64,000 nucleotides of DNA. Source: Spongiactinospora rosea (GTDB taxonomy: Bacteria; Actinomycetota; Actinomycetes; Streptosporangiales; Streptosporangiaceae). The translations under genes were made by a program, and so were the position numbers. How positions within the stretch are numbered: the first letter of the stretch is position 1; the number at the start of each line of letters is the position of its first letter. Below, piece after piece: positions 34,700 to 43,936 of this stretch. The notes below the pieces were generated by a model, which saw only the letters and a list, made by a program, of their open reading frames with translations, ran no database searches and was not told the origin of the DNA. The DNA lies in assembly GCF_003315795.1 (NCBI RefSeq), contig NZ_QMEY01000006.1, positions 186,001 through 250,000 on the forward strand, in the 5' to 3' direction.

Positions 34700-35788
34700 G
34701 TGATCAGATGGCGTAAGGGCGAAGTGGTGGAAATCCGGCGGGAGTGGGACGGCGCCGTCGAACTCCAGGTGAGCCTATCTGGACAACAGGTGCGCGCGCT
34801 CGCTTATCCGGCGCTGGTCGGGCGTCCGCAACCCGGCGATACGGTCCTGCTCAACACGACGGCTCTGGCGATGGGCCTGGGCACCGGCGGCTACGCCATG
34901 GTGGTGGCCGTGCCCGACCGGCTGCCCCCCGATCCCGAGGGGCCCGGTCACCTGGTCAAGGCCAGGTACACCCCGATGCAGGCCACCGTGCTCGGCGCGG
35001 ACGAACAGGACTCCCCGCACCACGAGACGCTGCGCGACGCCGACTCCGTGGACGGGATGCCGGTGGTCGTGGCCGACCTGCACTCGGCGCTCGCGCCGAT
35101 CCTGTGCGGCCTGTACGACCGCCACGGCGGGCGGCCCGAGCTCAAGGTCGCGTACGTGATGCTCGACGGCGGCGCGCTGCCCGCCTGGTTCTCGATGTCG
35201 TGCGCGAGCCTGCGCGAGGCGGGCTGGCTGACCGGCGTGGTCACCGTGGGGCAGGCGTTCGGCGGCGATGTCGAGACGGTGACCACCCACACCGGCCTGC
35301 TGGCCGCCCGGCACGTGCTCGGCGCGGACGTGGCGATCGTGACCCAGGGCCCCGGCAATCTCGGCACGGGCACCCGCTGGGGTTTCTCGGGCGTGTCGGC
35401 GGGCGAGGCGGTCAACGCGGCGGCGGTGCTGTCCGGCCGGCCGGTGGCGGCGCTGCGGGTCAGCGAGGGCGATGCCAGGGAGCGCCACGTCGGGGTCTCC
35501 CACCACTCACTGACCGCCTACGGGCGGGTGGCGCTGGCCCGCGCCGCGGTGGCGGTGCCCGAGCTGCCCGGGGAGTTCGGCGCCCGGGTGAGCGCGCAGG
35601 CCGCTCCGCTCGGCGAGCGGCACGAGCTGGTGAACGTGCCGGTGGACGGGCTGCGCGAGGCCCTTGCGGCATCGCCGGTCAGGCTGTCCACGATGGGCCG
35701 CGGCCTGGACGCGGACCTGGCCTACTTCCTGACTTCGGCCGCCGCCGGGCGGCTGGCCGCGGCGCTCGCGGCGACGGGGGGCTCGTAG
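34700..35788 (+). CDS. DUF3866-family protein
   Basis: This 362-residue protein from GTG 34700 matches the DUF3866 family, which has no known function. It begins with a small beta domain (GEVVEIRREWDGAVELQVSLSGQQVRAL). The larger alpha/beta region holds VADLHSALAPILCGLY and conserved AIVTQGPGNLGTGTRWGFSG, a Gly-rich loop that could bind a nucleotide or phosphate. It is divergent from pafB in this actinobacterial neighbourhood. Its last 67 bases overlap the convergent DUF3291 gene. Confidence 0.85.
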   Translation: MIRWRKGEVVEIRREWDGAVELQVSLSGQQVRALAYPALVGRPQPGDTVLLNTTALAMGLGTGGYAMVVAVPDRLPPDPEGPGHLVKARYTPMQATVLGADEQDSPHHETLRDADSVDGMPVVVADLHSALAPILCGLYDRHGGRPELKVAYVMLDGGALPAWFSMSCASLREAGWLTGVVTVGQAFGGDVETVTTHTGLLAARHVLGADVAIVTQGPGNLGTGTRWGFSGVSAGEAVNAAAVLSGRPVAALRVSEGDARERHVGVSHHSLTAYGRVALARAAVAVPELPGEFGARVSAQAAPLGERHELVNVPVDGLREALAASPVRLSTMGRGLDADLAYFLTSAAAGRLAAALAATGGS

Positions 35789-36204
35789 AAGTTCTTGAAG
35801 GTGAACGCCTGCGGCCCCGGGCCCTCGGCACGCAGGCGTTCCAGCCTCGCCATGCCCTCCTCCAGCGTCGGGATGACGCCCTCCTCGATCCACCACATGA
35901 CCACGTACGGTGTGGCCATGCGGTGGAACCACTCCCTGCGCCGCTGCATCACCGGCAGGTGCGCGGTGCGGTAGACGTAGTTCCACAGCGTGTCACGGCT
36001 CTCCCAGACGGAGAAGTTGATCAGTACGTCGTCGCCGTGGATCACCGTGGCGTCGGGCTCCTCACCGCCCTTCAGCCGCCACACGAAGCCCGGCGCCTCA
36101 TCGGCGAGGGCGTTGAGCGGGGCGAGTGCGGCGACGAACTCGGCCATCACGGCCGACTCCTTGGGGGCTCGCATGTGCGCGATGTTGAGCTCGGCGAGGT
36201 GCAT
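35722..36204 (-). CDS. DUF3291-domain protein
   Basis: This 160-residue protein resembles DUF3291, a monooxygenase-like alpha+beta barrel family (dimeric ferredoxin-like fold). It has LAELNIAHMRAPKESAVMAEFV, a central segment ending ALADEAPGFVWRL and the conserved INFSVWESRDTLWNYVYRTAH and MRRR-like segments. The substrate and cofactor are unknown. The C-terminal 25 residues (SAAASRPAAAEVRK) are low-complexity and coincide with the DUF3866 overlap. It follows the HTH gene by 32 bases and may share its promoter. Confidence 0.82.
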   Translation of the reverse strand: MHLAELNIAHMRAPKESAVMAEFVAALAPLNALADEAPGFVWRLKGGEEPDATVIHGDDVLINFSVWESRDTLWNYVYRTAHLPVMQRRREWFHRMATPYVVMWWIEEGVIPTLEEGMARLERLRAEGPGPQAFTFKNFYEPPVAASAAASRPAAAEVRK

Positions 36205-36236
36205 GCGAACAGCACATCATCGCCCGGCCCTCTATG

Positions 36237-36872
36237 TCAATCCTCATTAGTTTTAGAGAACGAGACGCAGCACCGCCCCGGCGCGGGGTCGGACCGCGCC
36301 ACCGTCTCCCGATCGCCCAGACCGTCCAGCAGGCCCTGGCACAGCGCCAGGTTCATCGAGCACACCAGCAGTGGGTGCTCCTCGGAAAGGACGTGGAAGG
36401 GGCAGTTGCGCAGCCTGATCCGGTCGCCGTCGTCGTAGGGGGCGTAGCCGTGGTCGCGCAGCGCCACCTCCAGCGGGCCGTGCCCGGCCAGACGTGCGCC
36501 GGCCCGGCGGGCGGCGGCCTCGGCCGTCCGCTCCCCGCCCAGCTCGTCCACGACCTCGGCGAGCACCACCGCGAGCGTGCGGTAGTCGCGCGGCGGCACG
36601 CTGACCTCCCGCGTCCCCGCGGCGCGCCGGTAGACCTTGGCGGGACGCCCGCCGCCAGGCCCGGCCGCGCGCCCGCCCAGCCGGGCGAAACCCACCTCCA
36701 GCAGCCCGCCCTCGACCAGCTTGTCCAGGTGGAAGGCGGCCAGGGTGCGCTGCACGCCGGTCGCCCGGGCCGCCTCCTCCCGGCCGACGTCGCGCCCGGC
36801 GCCCGCCACGAAGTCGTAGAGCGCCCGGCGCACCTCGTCCTGGAGCAGCGCGATGGCCTGAAGATCCTCCAC
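36237..36872 (-). CDS. Winged-helix regulator with C-terminal Cys cluster
   Basis: This 211-residue protein has an ArsR/MarR-like winged helix at residues 1-80 (ALLQDEVRRALYDFV, VQRTLAAFHLDKLVEGGLLEVGF). The C-terminal domain has Cys at NCPFHVLSEEH, LVCSMNLALCQG and APGRCCVSF. The CPFH...C...CC spacing resembles SufR-type regulators, where Cys bind an iron-sulfur cluster. This protein may therefore sense iron or redox state, but that is an inference. It lies upstream of the DUF3291 gene on the minus strand. Confidence 0.85.
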   Translation of the reverse strand: MEDLQAIALLQDEVRRALYDFVAGAGRDVGREEAARATGVQRTLAAFHLDKLVEGGLLEVGFARLGGRAAGPGGGRPAKVYRRAAGTREVSVPPRDYRTLAVVLAEVVDELGGERTAEAAARRAGARLAGHGPLEVALRDHGYAPYDDGDRIRLRNCPFHVLSEEHPLLVCSMNLALCQGLLDGLGDRETVARSDPAPGRCCVSFSKTNED

Positions 36873-36928
36873 ACAGGGAGTTTAGAACGCGGGGCGGCCC
36901 GACCGGCCCGCCCCGCGTAAGAGCCCGC

Positions 36929-37891
36929 TCAGGCGGGCAGGTTGTAGGCGCCCAGGACGTCGACGGCGAAGACGAGGGTCGAGTCACCCTTGATCTTGTC
37001 GCCCTGGCCGCTCTTGCCGTAGCCGAGGTCCGGCGGGATGCTGAGCAGCACGCGGCTGCCGACCGGCACGCCCACCAGGCCCTGGTCCCAGCCCTTGATG
37101 ACCTTGCCGGTGCCGATCTGGAAGAACACCGGCTTGCCCCTGGTCCAGCTGCTGTCGAACTCGGTGTCGCTGCCCCAGATCTTGCCGGTGTACTGGACCA
37201 TGATGGTCTCGCCGGACTTCACCGCGGGGCCGTCGCCCTTGATCACCGTCTCGGCGACCAGTTCCTTCGGCGCCTTCTCCTTGGTCTTGGTGGTGAGCTT
37301 GGGCGCCTTGTCACCGCCCGGGTGCTCCAGATCGACGCCCTTGAGCTTGTGCTTCACCGCCGCGCCCTGCGCGGCCATGCTCTTGGCCGTGCCGATCACG
37401 TCGACCACGAAGACCTGCGCCATGCTGAGGTCGGCGCCCTGGGCCTTGGCCTGGTCGAGGTCCTTCTTGGAGTAGCTGTCGGGGGCCACGACCGCGTAGA
37501 AGCGGCCGCCCGGCTTGGCCCCGACGAACGCGTCCTGGATCACCTTGGGCAGCTGCGCCGACAGCGGCACCAGCTCCGGGGAACCGGCGTCGTAGGTGGA
37601 CCCGCCCGGGGCGTTGGTCTTGCCGTCCCAGGTGTAGAGGGTCATGTTGGTGACGACCGTGTCGCCCATCTTGACCGGCGTGCCCTGGCCCTCGGTGATC
37701 ACCTTGGAGGTGGAGGTCTTGGCCGGCGCGCCCGCGGGGAACTTCACGGTCGGCTTGGCGTTGGCGGCACCCGTCACGGTGATGTCCCCCGCGGGGGCCG
37801 ACGCCGACGTGGCCGACTTGCCCCCTTCCGAGCCGCAGGCGGCGGCGAACAACAGGGGTACTGCGGCGAGTACGGCCAGGCGGCGTCGCAT
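36929..37891 (-). CDS. FKBP-type peptidyl-prolyl isomerase lipoprotein
   Basis: This 320-residue lipoprotein has lipobox FAAAC (Cys19) and catalyses prolyl isomerisation outside the membrane. The C-terminal FKBP domain is intact at about residues 225-318: MVQYTGKIWGSDTEFDSSW, FFQIGTGKVIKGWDQGLVGVPVGSRVLLSIPPDLGYG. An N-terminal half (about 60-190) resembles a degenerate second FKBP domain with KMGDTVVTNMTLYTWDGKT. It follows pafA by 98 bases, a conserved arrangement in which it assists folding of exported proteins. Confidence 0.93.
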   Translation of the reverse strand: MRRRLAVLAAVPLLFAAACGSEGGKSATSASAPAGDITVTGAANAKPTVKFPAGAPAKTSTSKVITEGQGTPVKMGDTVVTNMTLYTWDGKTNAPGGSTYDAGSPELVPLSAQLPKVIQDAFVGAKPGGRFYAVVAPDSYSKKDLDQAKAQGADLSMAQVFVVDVIGTAKSMAAQGAAVKHKLKGVDLEHPGGDKAPKLTTKTKEKAPKELVAETVIKGDGPAVKSGETIMVQYTGKIWGSDTEFDSSWTRGKPVFFQIGTGKVIKGWDQGLVGVPVGSRVLLSIPPDLGYGKSGQGDKIKGDSTLVFAVDVLGAYNLPA

Positions 37892-37989
37892 TGGTATAGG
37901 TATCCCTCTAGGAGGCGGCTGTCCGCGTCACCCTACCCGCTCGCCTGTACGGGAAGGGTAAACAACACGGCGGCCCGCGGCGGGGCTCC

Positions 37990-39348
37990 CTACATGCCCG
38001 CGATCAGCTTGTCCACCCGCTCGTCGACGCTGCGGAACGGGTCCTTGCACAGCACCGTGCGCTGCGCCTGGTCGTTCAGCTTCAGGTGCACCCAGTCGAC
38101 CGTGAAATCGCGCCGCTTCTCCTGCGCCCTGCGGATGAACTCGCCGCGCAGCCGCGCCCGGGTGGTCTGCGGCGGCACCGACTTGGCCTCGAAGATCTTG
38201 ACGTCGGACGCCACCCGCTCCACCGAGCCGCGCCGCTGGAGCAGGTAGAACAGGCCGCGCCTGCGGTGCACGTCGTGGTAGGCCAGGTCGAGCTGGGCCA
38301 CCCGCGGCGAGGACAGCGGCAGGTCGTACTTGTTGCGGTAGCGCTCGATGAGCTGGTACTTCGTGACCCAGTCGATCTCCCGCGACACCAGGTCGAGATC
38401 GCCGGTGTCGACCGCGCGCAGGGTGCGCTCCCACAGTTCCAGCACCCGGTGGGCGATCTCGTCGCCGCCCCGCCGATCCACGAAGTCCCTGGCCTTGGAG
38501 AGGTATTCCTGCTGGATCTCCAGCGACGACGCCTCACGCCCGTTGGCCAGCCGCACCCGCCGCCGCCCGGTCATGTCGTGGGAGACCTCGCGGATGGCCC
38601 GGATCGGGTTCTCCAGCGACAGGTCCCGCATCACGGTGCCCGCCTCGATCATCCGCAGCACCAGGTCGGTCGCGCCGACCTTGAGCAGCATCGTGGTCTC
38701 GCTCATGTTGGAGTCGCCGACGATGACGTGCAGCCGGCGGAAGCGCTCGGCGTCGGCGTGCGGCTCGTCGCGGGTGTTGATGATCGGCCTGCTCCGGGTG
38801 GTGGCGCTGGACACGCCCTCCCAGATGTGCTCGGCCCGCTGGGAGACGCAGTAGACCGCGCCGCGCGGGGTCTGCAGGACCTTGCCGGCGCCGCAGATGA
38901 TCTGCCGGGTCACCAGGAACGGGATCAGTACGTCGGCCAGCCTGCCGAACTCACCGTGCCGCCCGACCAGGTAGTTCTCGTGGCAGCCGTAGGAGTTGCC
39001 CGCCGAGTCGGTGTTGTTCTTGAACAGGTAGATGTCACCGGCGATGCCCTCCTCGCGCAGCCGCTTCTCGGCGTCGACGAGCAGGCCCTCAAGGATGCGC
39101 TCCCCCGCCTTGTCGTGGGTGACCAGTTCCACGACGTTGTCGCACTCGGGGGTGGCGTACTCGGGGTGGCTGCCCACGTCGAGGTAGAGGCGGGCGCCGT
39201 TGCGCAGGAACACGTTGCTGGACCGGCCCCAGGACACGACCCGCCGGAAGAGATACCGGGCCACCTCATCGGGCGACAGCCGGCGCTGCCCCCGAAACGT
39301 GCAGGTGACGCCGTACTCGTTCTCCAGACCGAAGATGCGACGATCCAT
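37990..39348 (-). CDS. pafA: Pup-protein ligase PafA
   Basis: This 452-residue ligase joins the C-terminal Glu of Pup to lysines of target proteins using ATP. The start ATG 39348 gives [16 protein letters not shown], with the GLENEYG motif of the glutamine-synthetase-like fold. Conserved stretches include [39 protein letters not shown] and VGDSNMSE. The C-terminal domain ends [14 protein letters not shown]. It shares fold and motifs with dop in this window. It lies between prcA and the FKBP gene, the usual proteasome gene order. Confidence 0.97.
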   Translation of the reverse strand: MDRRIFGLENEYGVTCTFRGQRRLSPDEVARYLFRRVVSWGRSSNVFLRNGARLYLDVGSHPEYATPECDNVVELVTHDKAGERILEGLLVDAEKRLREEGIAGDIYLFKNNTDSAGNSYGCHENYLVGRHGEFGRLADVLIPFLVTRQIICGAGKVLQTPRGAVYCVSQRAEHIWEGVSSATTRSRPIINTRDEPHADAERFRRLHVIVGDSNMSETTMLLKVGATDLVLRMIEAGTVMRDLSLENPIRAIREVSHDMTGRRRVRLANGREASSLEIQQEYLSKARDFVDRRGGDEIAHRVLELWERTLRAVDTGDLDLVSREIDWVTKYQLIERYRNKYDLPLSSPRVAQLDLAYHDVHRRRGLFYLLQRRGSVERVASDVKIFEAKSVPPQTTRARLRGEFIRRAQEKRRDFTVDWVHLKLNDQAQRTVLCKDPFRSVDERVDKLIAGM

Positions 39349-39475
39349 CACCACACACTAGTCCCCTCGTCGGCACCACGCGAGATCTTGGTCGCCGGTT
39401 TCCGCCGTACCGGGCCCTGCGGACCTCGCACGGCGGAAACGCGGCATGGCCGTACATGTACCCCGCGAGGGGCCG

Positions 39476-40303
39476 TCAGTCGCCCGATCCGGTGTCGATA
39501 TCGCCGTCCTCAGGCCCGGTCGGCGGGCCCGAGGGGCCCGGCTTGGACTCCGGGGCGGGCGTTTCGGGGGCCGCGGAGGGTTCGCCCCCGGCCTCCGCGC
39601 CCTCGGCGGGGGCGGCGCCCTCGGCCAGCAGCGCGGCGAGCCTCGGGCCGACCAGCCGCAGGAACTTGCGGTGCGGCCGGTTGCGGTCCAGCACCGCCAC
39701 CTCGATCTGCGAGGTGGGCGGCGGGTCGCCGTCCGGCTCGGTCAGCGCCGCGACGCCGACCCGCAGCGCCTCGGGCAGCGAGAGCCCCTCGCGGTAGCGC
39801 TCGCGCAGCCGGGTGGCCACGGCGTCGGCCTGCCCGCCCATCGCCACCATGCCGTGCTCGTGCGTCACCGACCCGTCGAAGGTCAGCCGGTAGATCTGGT
39901 CCTGCTCGGGCGAGGCCCCGACCTCGGCCACCACGATCTCCACCTCGTAGGGCTTGATCGAGTCGGTGAAGATCATGCCGAGGTTCTGGGCGTAGACGTT
40001 GACCAGGCCGCGGGCGGTGACGTCGCCCCGGTCGAAGGTGTAGCCGTTGATGTCGGCGTAGCGGATGCCGCCGAGCCGCAGGGACTCGAACTCGTTGTAG
40101 CGCCCGACGGCCGCGAACCCGATGCGGTCGTAGATCTCACTGATCTTGTGCAGGGCCTGGGAGGCGTTGTGCGCGACGAACAGGATGCCGTGCTCGTACT
40201 GGAGCACGACCGAGCTGCGGCCCCGCGCGATGCCCTTCCGCGCGTAGTCGGCCTTGTCCCGCATCTGCTGTTCTGCCGGGACGTATCCAAAGGGCATGGA
40301 CAC
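39476..40303 (-). CDS. prcA: 20S proteasome alpha subunit PrcA
   Basis: This 275-residue subunit forms the outer, catalytically inactive rings. It is intact: the N-terminal gate segment [19 protein letters not shown], then [48 protein letters not shown] and [24 protein letters not shown]. The C-terminal 45 residues are Pro/Glu/Gly-rich and disordered-looking. The start is GTG 40303 or ATG 40297 after GAGGAGAGGAA. Upstream, prcB exists only as a remnant, so a partner beta subunit must come from elsewhere in the genome if the 20S core is functional. Confidence 0.96.
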   Translation of the reverse strand: MSMPFGYVPAEQQMRDKADYARKGIARGRSSVVLQYEHGILFVAHNASQALHKISEIYDRIGFAAVGRYNEFESLRLGGIRYADINGYTFDRGDVTARGLVNVYAQNLGMIFTDSIKPYEVEIVVAEVGASPEQDQIYRLTFDGSVTHEHGMVAMGGQADAVATRLRERYREGLSLPEALRVGVAALTEPDGDPPPTSQIEVAVLDRNRPHRKFLRLVGPRLAALLAEGAAPAEGAEAGGEPSAAPETPAPESKPGPSGPPTGPEDGDIDTGSGD

Positions 40304-40367
40304 CGGTGGCTTTCCTCTCCTCGTTCAGTGCCGTTGATCAGGGGGGCCGATGACTCTGCCGCGGGCC

Positions 40368-40568
40368 TCAGCGGTGCGGTGGGGCCGTCCGGGGTGGCGT
40401 GTCCAGGCGGTAGAGCGTCAGCGATCCCCTGGCGAAGATCGATCCGGAGCCGATGGAGTGGAACCGCCGCCGCTGGCGCGGCCCGGCGAACTCCGCGAGC
40501 GGCGAGCCGCCGGGGTCCACTGACAGGCTGTCCGTCAGTCCCGTGGGCAGGTCCCTGTGCGATGCCAC
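40368..40568 (-). pseudogene. prcB: Truncated prcB remnant (66 codons)
   Basis: A GTG at 40568, preceded by a strong GGGAGGGAG, opens a 66-residue frame located exactly where prcB is expected, 64 bases before prcA. It begins ASHRDLPTGLTDSLSVDPGG, similar in place and style to a PrcB propeptide. It then jumps to RFHSIGSGSIFARGSL, which matches the GSGS(I/L)FARG stretch typical of PrcB near residue 200. The catalytic Thr (TTIVA-type), GGVVMAGDRR-like core and about 150 residues are missing. A PDGPTAPL segment like a PrcB C terminus appears in another frame, so a frameshift is also likely. A TAGGG-CGA-CCCTA inverted repeat lies upstream (40597-40609). Confidence 0.7.
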
Positions 40569-40778
40569 GCGACTCCCTCCCAAACGTACGAACCGATAGG
40601 GCGACCCTACTCATCTTGGTCCGTTGCTTGCACTTCCCACGATCAGCTAAGCGCGAACCGCGTCGCTTCGTCCCCCGTTCACCGGCACGAAGCTTTACGC
40701 CCGACTACGGGCATGCGATGGTCGATGTGGTTGCACGTCCCATATGCCGTGGCTCCGTACCTCCCCGAGGAGGTTCCC

Positions 40779-42170
40779 GTGAGACTACCCCGCCGGCCTG
40801 CGACGACACTCGGCGCCCTGGTCACCGCCCTGGCGCTCGCGCTCACCGCGGCCGGGTGCGGCGGCGACGGCGGAGGGGGTGGCGCGATCACCCTCACCAT
40901 CACGCAGAACGCCATCTCCGGCGGGAAGAACGCCAAGGGCGCCGACTGGATCGAGAACTGGGTGATCCCCCGCTTCGAGGCCGCCAGGCGGGCGGCGGGG
41001 CAGAACGTCCGCGTCCGGTTCCAGCCCAACGGCGTGGAGGACGAGGTCTACAAGACCAAGATCGCGCTTGACCTGAAGTCGGGCCGCGGCGCGGACGTGA
41101 TCGACGTCGACGGCATCTGGATCGGCGAGTTCGCCCAGGCCGGATACCTCAGGCCGCTGCGCGAGGTGGCCGGGGCGGCGGTGGACTCCTGGGAGGGCTG
41201 GAAGCAGATCCCGCCCGCCGTGCAGGGGCTCGGGATCTTCGAGGGCCGCAAGTACGCGCTGCCGGTCGGCACCGACGGCCGGGTGCTCTACTACAACAAG
41301 GAGCTGTTCGCCAGGGCCGGTCTCACCTCGCGCTGGCGGCCGCGGAGCTGGCGGGAGGTCATCGACGCGGCGCGGGCGCTGAAACGGCTCCCCGGCGTCA
41401 CGCCGATCCAGATCAACGCGGGCACCGCGATGGGCGAGGCCACCACCATGCAGGGCGTCCTGCCGCTGCTCGCGGGCACCGGCACGGAGATCTACTCGGG
41501 CGGCAAGTGGACCGGCGGCGGCAGGGCGCTGCGCGACGTCCTCGGCCTCTACCGCGAGATCTACTCCGGCGGCCTGGGCGACCCCAGGATCCAGCAGGAG
41601 GCCCAGGGCCGCGACAAGTCGTTCCTGGAGTTCGCCGAGGGCCGGATCGGCATCCTGGCCGAGGGCGACTACCTCTGGCGCTCGGTCGTCGATCCCGCCG
41701 TCGGGGTCAACCCGATGAAGGACCGCGACCGGGTCGTCGGGTACGCGCTCATCCCCGCCGCCCGGCCCGGCGCCGGGCTGCGCGGCCAGGACTTCGTTAG
41801 CATGTCCGGCGGGTCGGCCCGCGTGCTCAACCCCAGGTCGAAGCATCCGGCGCTGGCCTGGGAGCTGCTGTCGTTCATGCACTCCGCCGAGGCCGTCACC
41901 GCCGAACTCGGCGGCGAGGCGCGGGTCACGGCCAGGACGGACGTCAACGACAAGGTGCTCGGCCGCGACCCCATGCTCTCCTTCGTCGCGGACGAGGCGC
42001 TGCCGGTGACCGCCTACCGGCCGCCGCTGGCGGTCTACCCCGAGGTGTCGGCCGCCCTGCAGGAGGCCACCGCCGCGATCGTCTCCGGGCGCTCCCCCGA
42101 GGAGGCCGCCGCCGCCTACCACCGCAGGCTCACCGAACTCGTCGGCGCCTCCGCCATCACCCCGGCCTGA
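40779..42170 (+). CDS. ABC importer solute-binding lipoprotein
   Basis: GTG 40779 follows GAGGAGG at five bases and gives 463 residues with lipobox TAAGC (Cys27). The family 1 solute-binding fold is shown by LTLTITQNAISGGK, the YALPVGTDGRVLYYNKELF hinge segment and PALAWELLSFMHSAEAV near the C terminus. It is the first gene of a plus-strand operon with two permeases, an ATPase and a PHP metallohydrolase, inserted between prcA and pup. A Ugp-like transport of glycerophosphoryl or other phosphorylated carbohydrates is suggested by the metallohydrolase, but is not shown by the sequence. Confidence 0.92.
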   Translation: MRLPRRPATTLGALVTALALALTAAGCGGDGGGGGAITLTITQNAISGGKNAKGADWIENWVIPRFEAARRAAGQNVRVRFQPNGVEDEVYKTKIALDLKSGRGADVIDVDGIWIGEFAQAGYLRPLREVAGAAVDSWEGWKQIPPAVQGLGIFEGRKYALPVGTDGRVLYYNKELFARAGLTSRWRPRSWREVIDAARALKRLPGVTPIQINAGTAMGEATTMQGVLPLLAGTGTEIYSGGKWTGGGRALRDVLGLYREIYSGGLGDPRIQQEAQGRDKSFLEFAEGRIGILAEGDYLWRSVVDPAVGVNPMKDRDRVVGYALIPAARPGAGLRGQDFVSMSGGSARVLNPRSKHPALAWELLSFMHSAEAVTAELGGEARVTARTDVNDKVLGRDPMLSFVADEALPVTAYRPPLAVYPEVSAALQEATAAIVSGRSPEEAAAAYHRRLTELVGASAITPA

Positions 42171-42173
42171 CCG

Positions 42174-43070
42174 ATGGGCACCGACGCCGCCGGGCTGGGC
42201 CGCGGCCGGGCCATCGCGTTCGTCCTGCCCGCACTGGTCTTGATCGGGGTGTTCCTGGTCTTCCCGGCACTGTGGACGGTCTACCTGGGGCTGACCGACT
42301 ACCGGCTCACCGGGCTCGCCGCGGCCGAGCCCCGGTTCGTCGGCCTGGACAACTACGTCGGCGCGCTCACCGACGCCCGGTTCGGCTCCTCGCTGTGGCT
42401 GACCGTGCAGTTCGTGCTGGGCTCCGCGGTCGCCGGGCAGGCCGTGCTGGGCTTCGCGGTGGCCTGGGTGGCCCGCGGCCTGCGGACCCCCGTACGGCGG
42501 GCCGTGGAGGGCCTGGTGCTGCTGTCGTGGATCCTGCCGGGCTCGGTGGTGGCGTTCTTGTGGATCGCCCTGCTGGACCGCGACGGCGGCACCCTGAACG
42601 CCCTGCTGAACACCCCGGGCACGGCCTGGCTGCTGGACCATCCGATGCTCTCGATCATCGTGTTCAACGTCTGGCGGGGCACCGCCTTCTCGATGATGCT
42701 CTACTCCGCCGCCCTGGAGAACGTGCCGCCCTCCCACCTGGAGACCGCGCGCCTGGCCGGCGCCTCCACCGCCCGCCAGTTCACCGACGTGGTGCTGCCG
42801 CGCGTCAAGGGGCACGTGCTGACCAACCTGCTGCTGATCAGCCTGTGGACGTTCAACGACTTCACGCCGTTCCTGCTCACCGCGGGAGGGCCCGAGGGGC
42901 GCTCGGAGATCCTGCCCGTCTACGTCTACGCCATCGCCCTGAACGGCGGGCGACTCGGCGCGGGGGCGGCGGTGTCGTTCCTGATCCTGCTGATCAACCT
43001 GGTCTTCGCGCTGATCTACCTGCGCCTGCTGCGGGCCAGGAACGCGCCCGCCGGCCGGAGTGCGATGTGA
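42174..43070 (+). CDS. ABC importer permease (first)
   Basis: This 298-residue membrane protein has six helices and the coupling-helix motif ETARLAGASTARQFTDVVLP at about residue 184. It follows the binding-protein gene by three bases. LVFPALWTVYLGLTDYRLTG at the N terminus is typical of MalF/UgpA-type permeases. It forms the translocation channel with the next permease, whose GTG start overlaps its stop codon. Confidence 0.93.
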   Translation: MGTDAAGLGRGRAIAFVLPALVLIGVFLVFPALWTVYLGLTDYRLTGLAAAEPRFVGLDNYVGALTDARFGSSLWLTVQFVLGSAVAGQAVLGFAVAWVARGLRTPVRRAVEGLVLLSWILPGSVVAFLWIALLDRDGGTLNALLNTPGTAWLLDHPMLSIIVFNVWRGTAFSMMLYSAALENVPPSHLETARLAGASTARQFTDVVLPRVKGHVLTNLLLISLWTFNDFTPFLLTAGGPEGRSEILPVYVYAIALNGGRLGAGAAVSFLILLINLVFALIYLRLLRARNAPAGRSAM

Positions 43071-43936
43071 ACGCCGCCGGGCACGACGTCGCCGAGTCCC
43101 GCGACAGGGCCCGCCACGTCGTGGGGCACGTGCTCGGCAGGCTCGGCGTGGCCGCCTTCGTCGCCGTCCTGCTCGGTTTCTTCGCGCTGCCCATGCTGTG
43201 GCTGGCCACCGCCCCCTTCGACGCGGGCGCCTCGATCCGGGTGTCGGTGCCGGAGTTCACGCTGGCCAACTTCCGCGCCCTGCTGGACAACCCGTTCGCG
43301 GTGGGCTCGCTGGTCAACTCCGCCGTCCAGGCCGGCGGGGCGGCGGCGCTGGTCGTGACGCTCGCCGCGCTCGCCGCCTACGCCCTGTCCCGGGTCCAGG
43401 TGCCCGGCCGCGACCTGCTGCTGTACCTGCTGCTGCTGATGTCCTCCATCGTCACCGGGACCGCCGCGATGGTGCCGATCTTCGAGCTGGCCACCCGGCT
43501 CAACCTGATCGACACCCACCTCGGCGTGATCCTGGTGGTCTCCGGCGGCCTGCTGCCCGCGGCGATCTTCATTTTGAAGGACTTCACCGACGCCACCCCC
43601 GCCTCCTACGAGGAGTCGGCCAGGGTGTTCGGGGCGAGCCCGCTGCAGATCCTGCGGCACGTCGTGGTGCCGCTGATCCGCCCGGGGCTCGCCACCATCG
43701 CGGTCTGGACGGTGGCCAACGTCTGGGGCGGGTTCCTGCTGCAGTTCATCCTGATCAGGGACCCCGGGCTGGCCCCCGGCTCGGTGATCCTCTACACGCT
43801 CTACACCGAGGGCGGGCAGCCGGACCTGCCGCTGGTGTCGGCGTTCTCGCTGGTCTACTCGCTGCCGGTCGTGCTCATGTACGTCTTCGTCAGCGGCAGG
43901 TACGGCTTCCGCTTCCACGGAGGGATCAAGCGATGA
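43067..43936 (+). CDS. ABC importer permease (second)
   Basis: The 289-residue partner permease from GTG 43067 has six helices, a periplasmic loop after helix 1 and the EAA motif YEESARVFGASPLQILRHVVVP. It resembles MalG/UgpE. Four-base overlaps on both sides (GTGA and ATGA) show a tightly coupled operon with permease 1 and the ATPase. Confidence 0.93.
   Translation: MNAAGHDVAESRDRARHVVGHVLGRLGVAAFVAVLLGFFALPMLWLATAPFDAGASIRVSVPEFTLANFRALLDNPFAVGSLVNSAVQAGGAAALVVTLAALAAYALSRVQVPGRDLLLYLLLLMSSIVTGTAAMVPIFELATRLNLIDTHLGVILVVSGGLLPAAIFILKDFTDATPASYEESARVFGASPLQILRHVVVPLIRPGLATIAVWTVANVWGGFLLQFILIRDPGLAPGSVILYTLYTEGGQPDLPLVSAFSLVYSLPVVLMYVFVSGRYGFRFHGGIKR

Noticed and set aside
40557..40778. N-terminal extension of the ABC binding protein
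   Set aside because: The GTG at 40779 has a strong ribosome binding site and begins a lipoprotein signal peptide; the upstream part has none.
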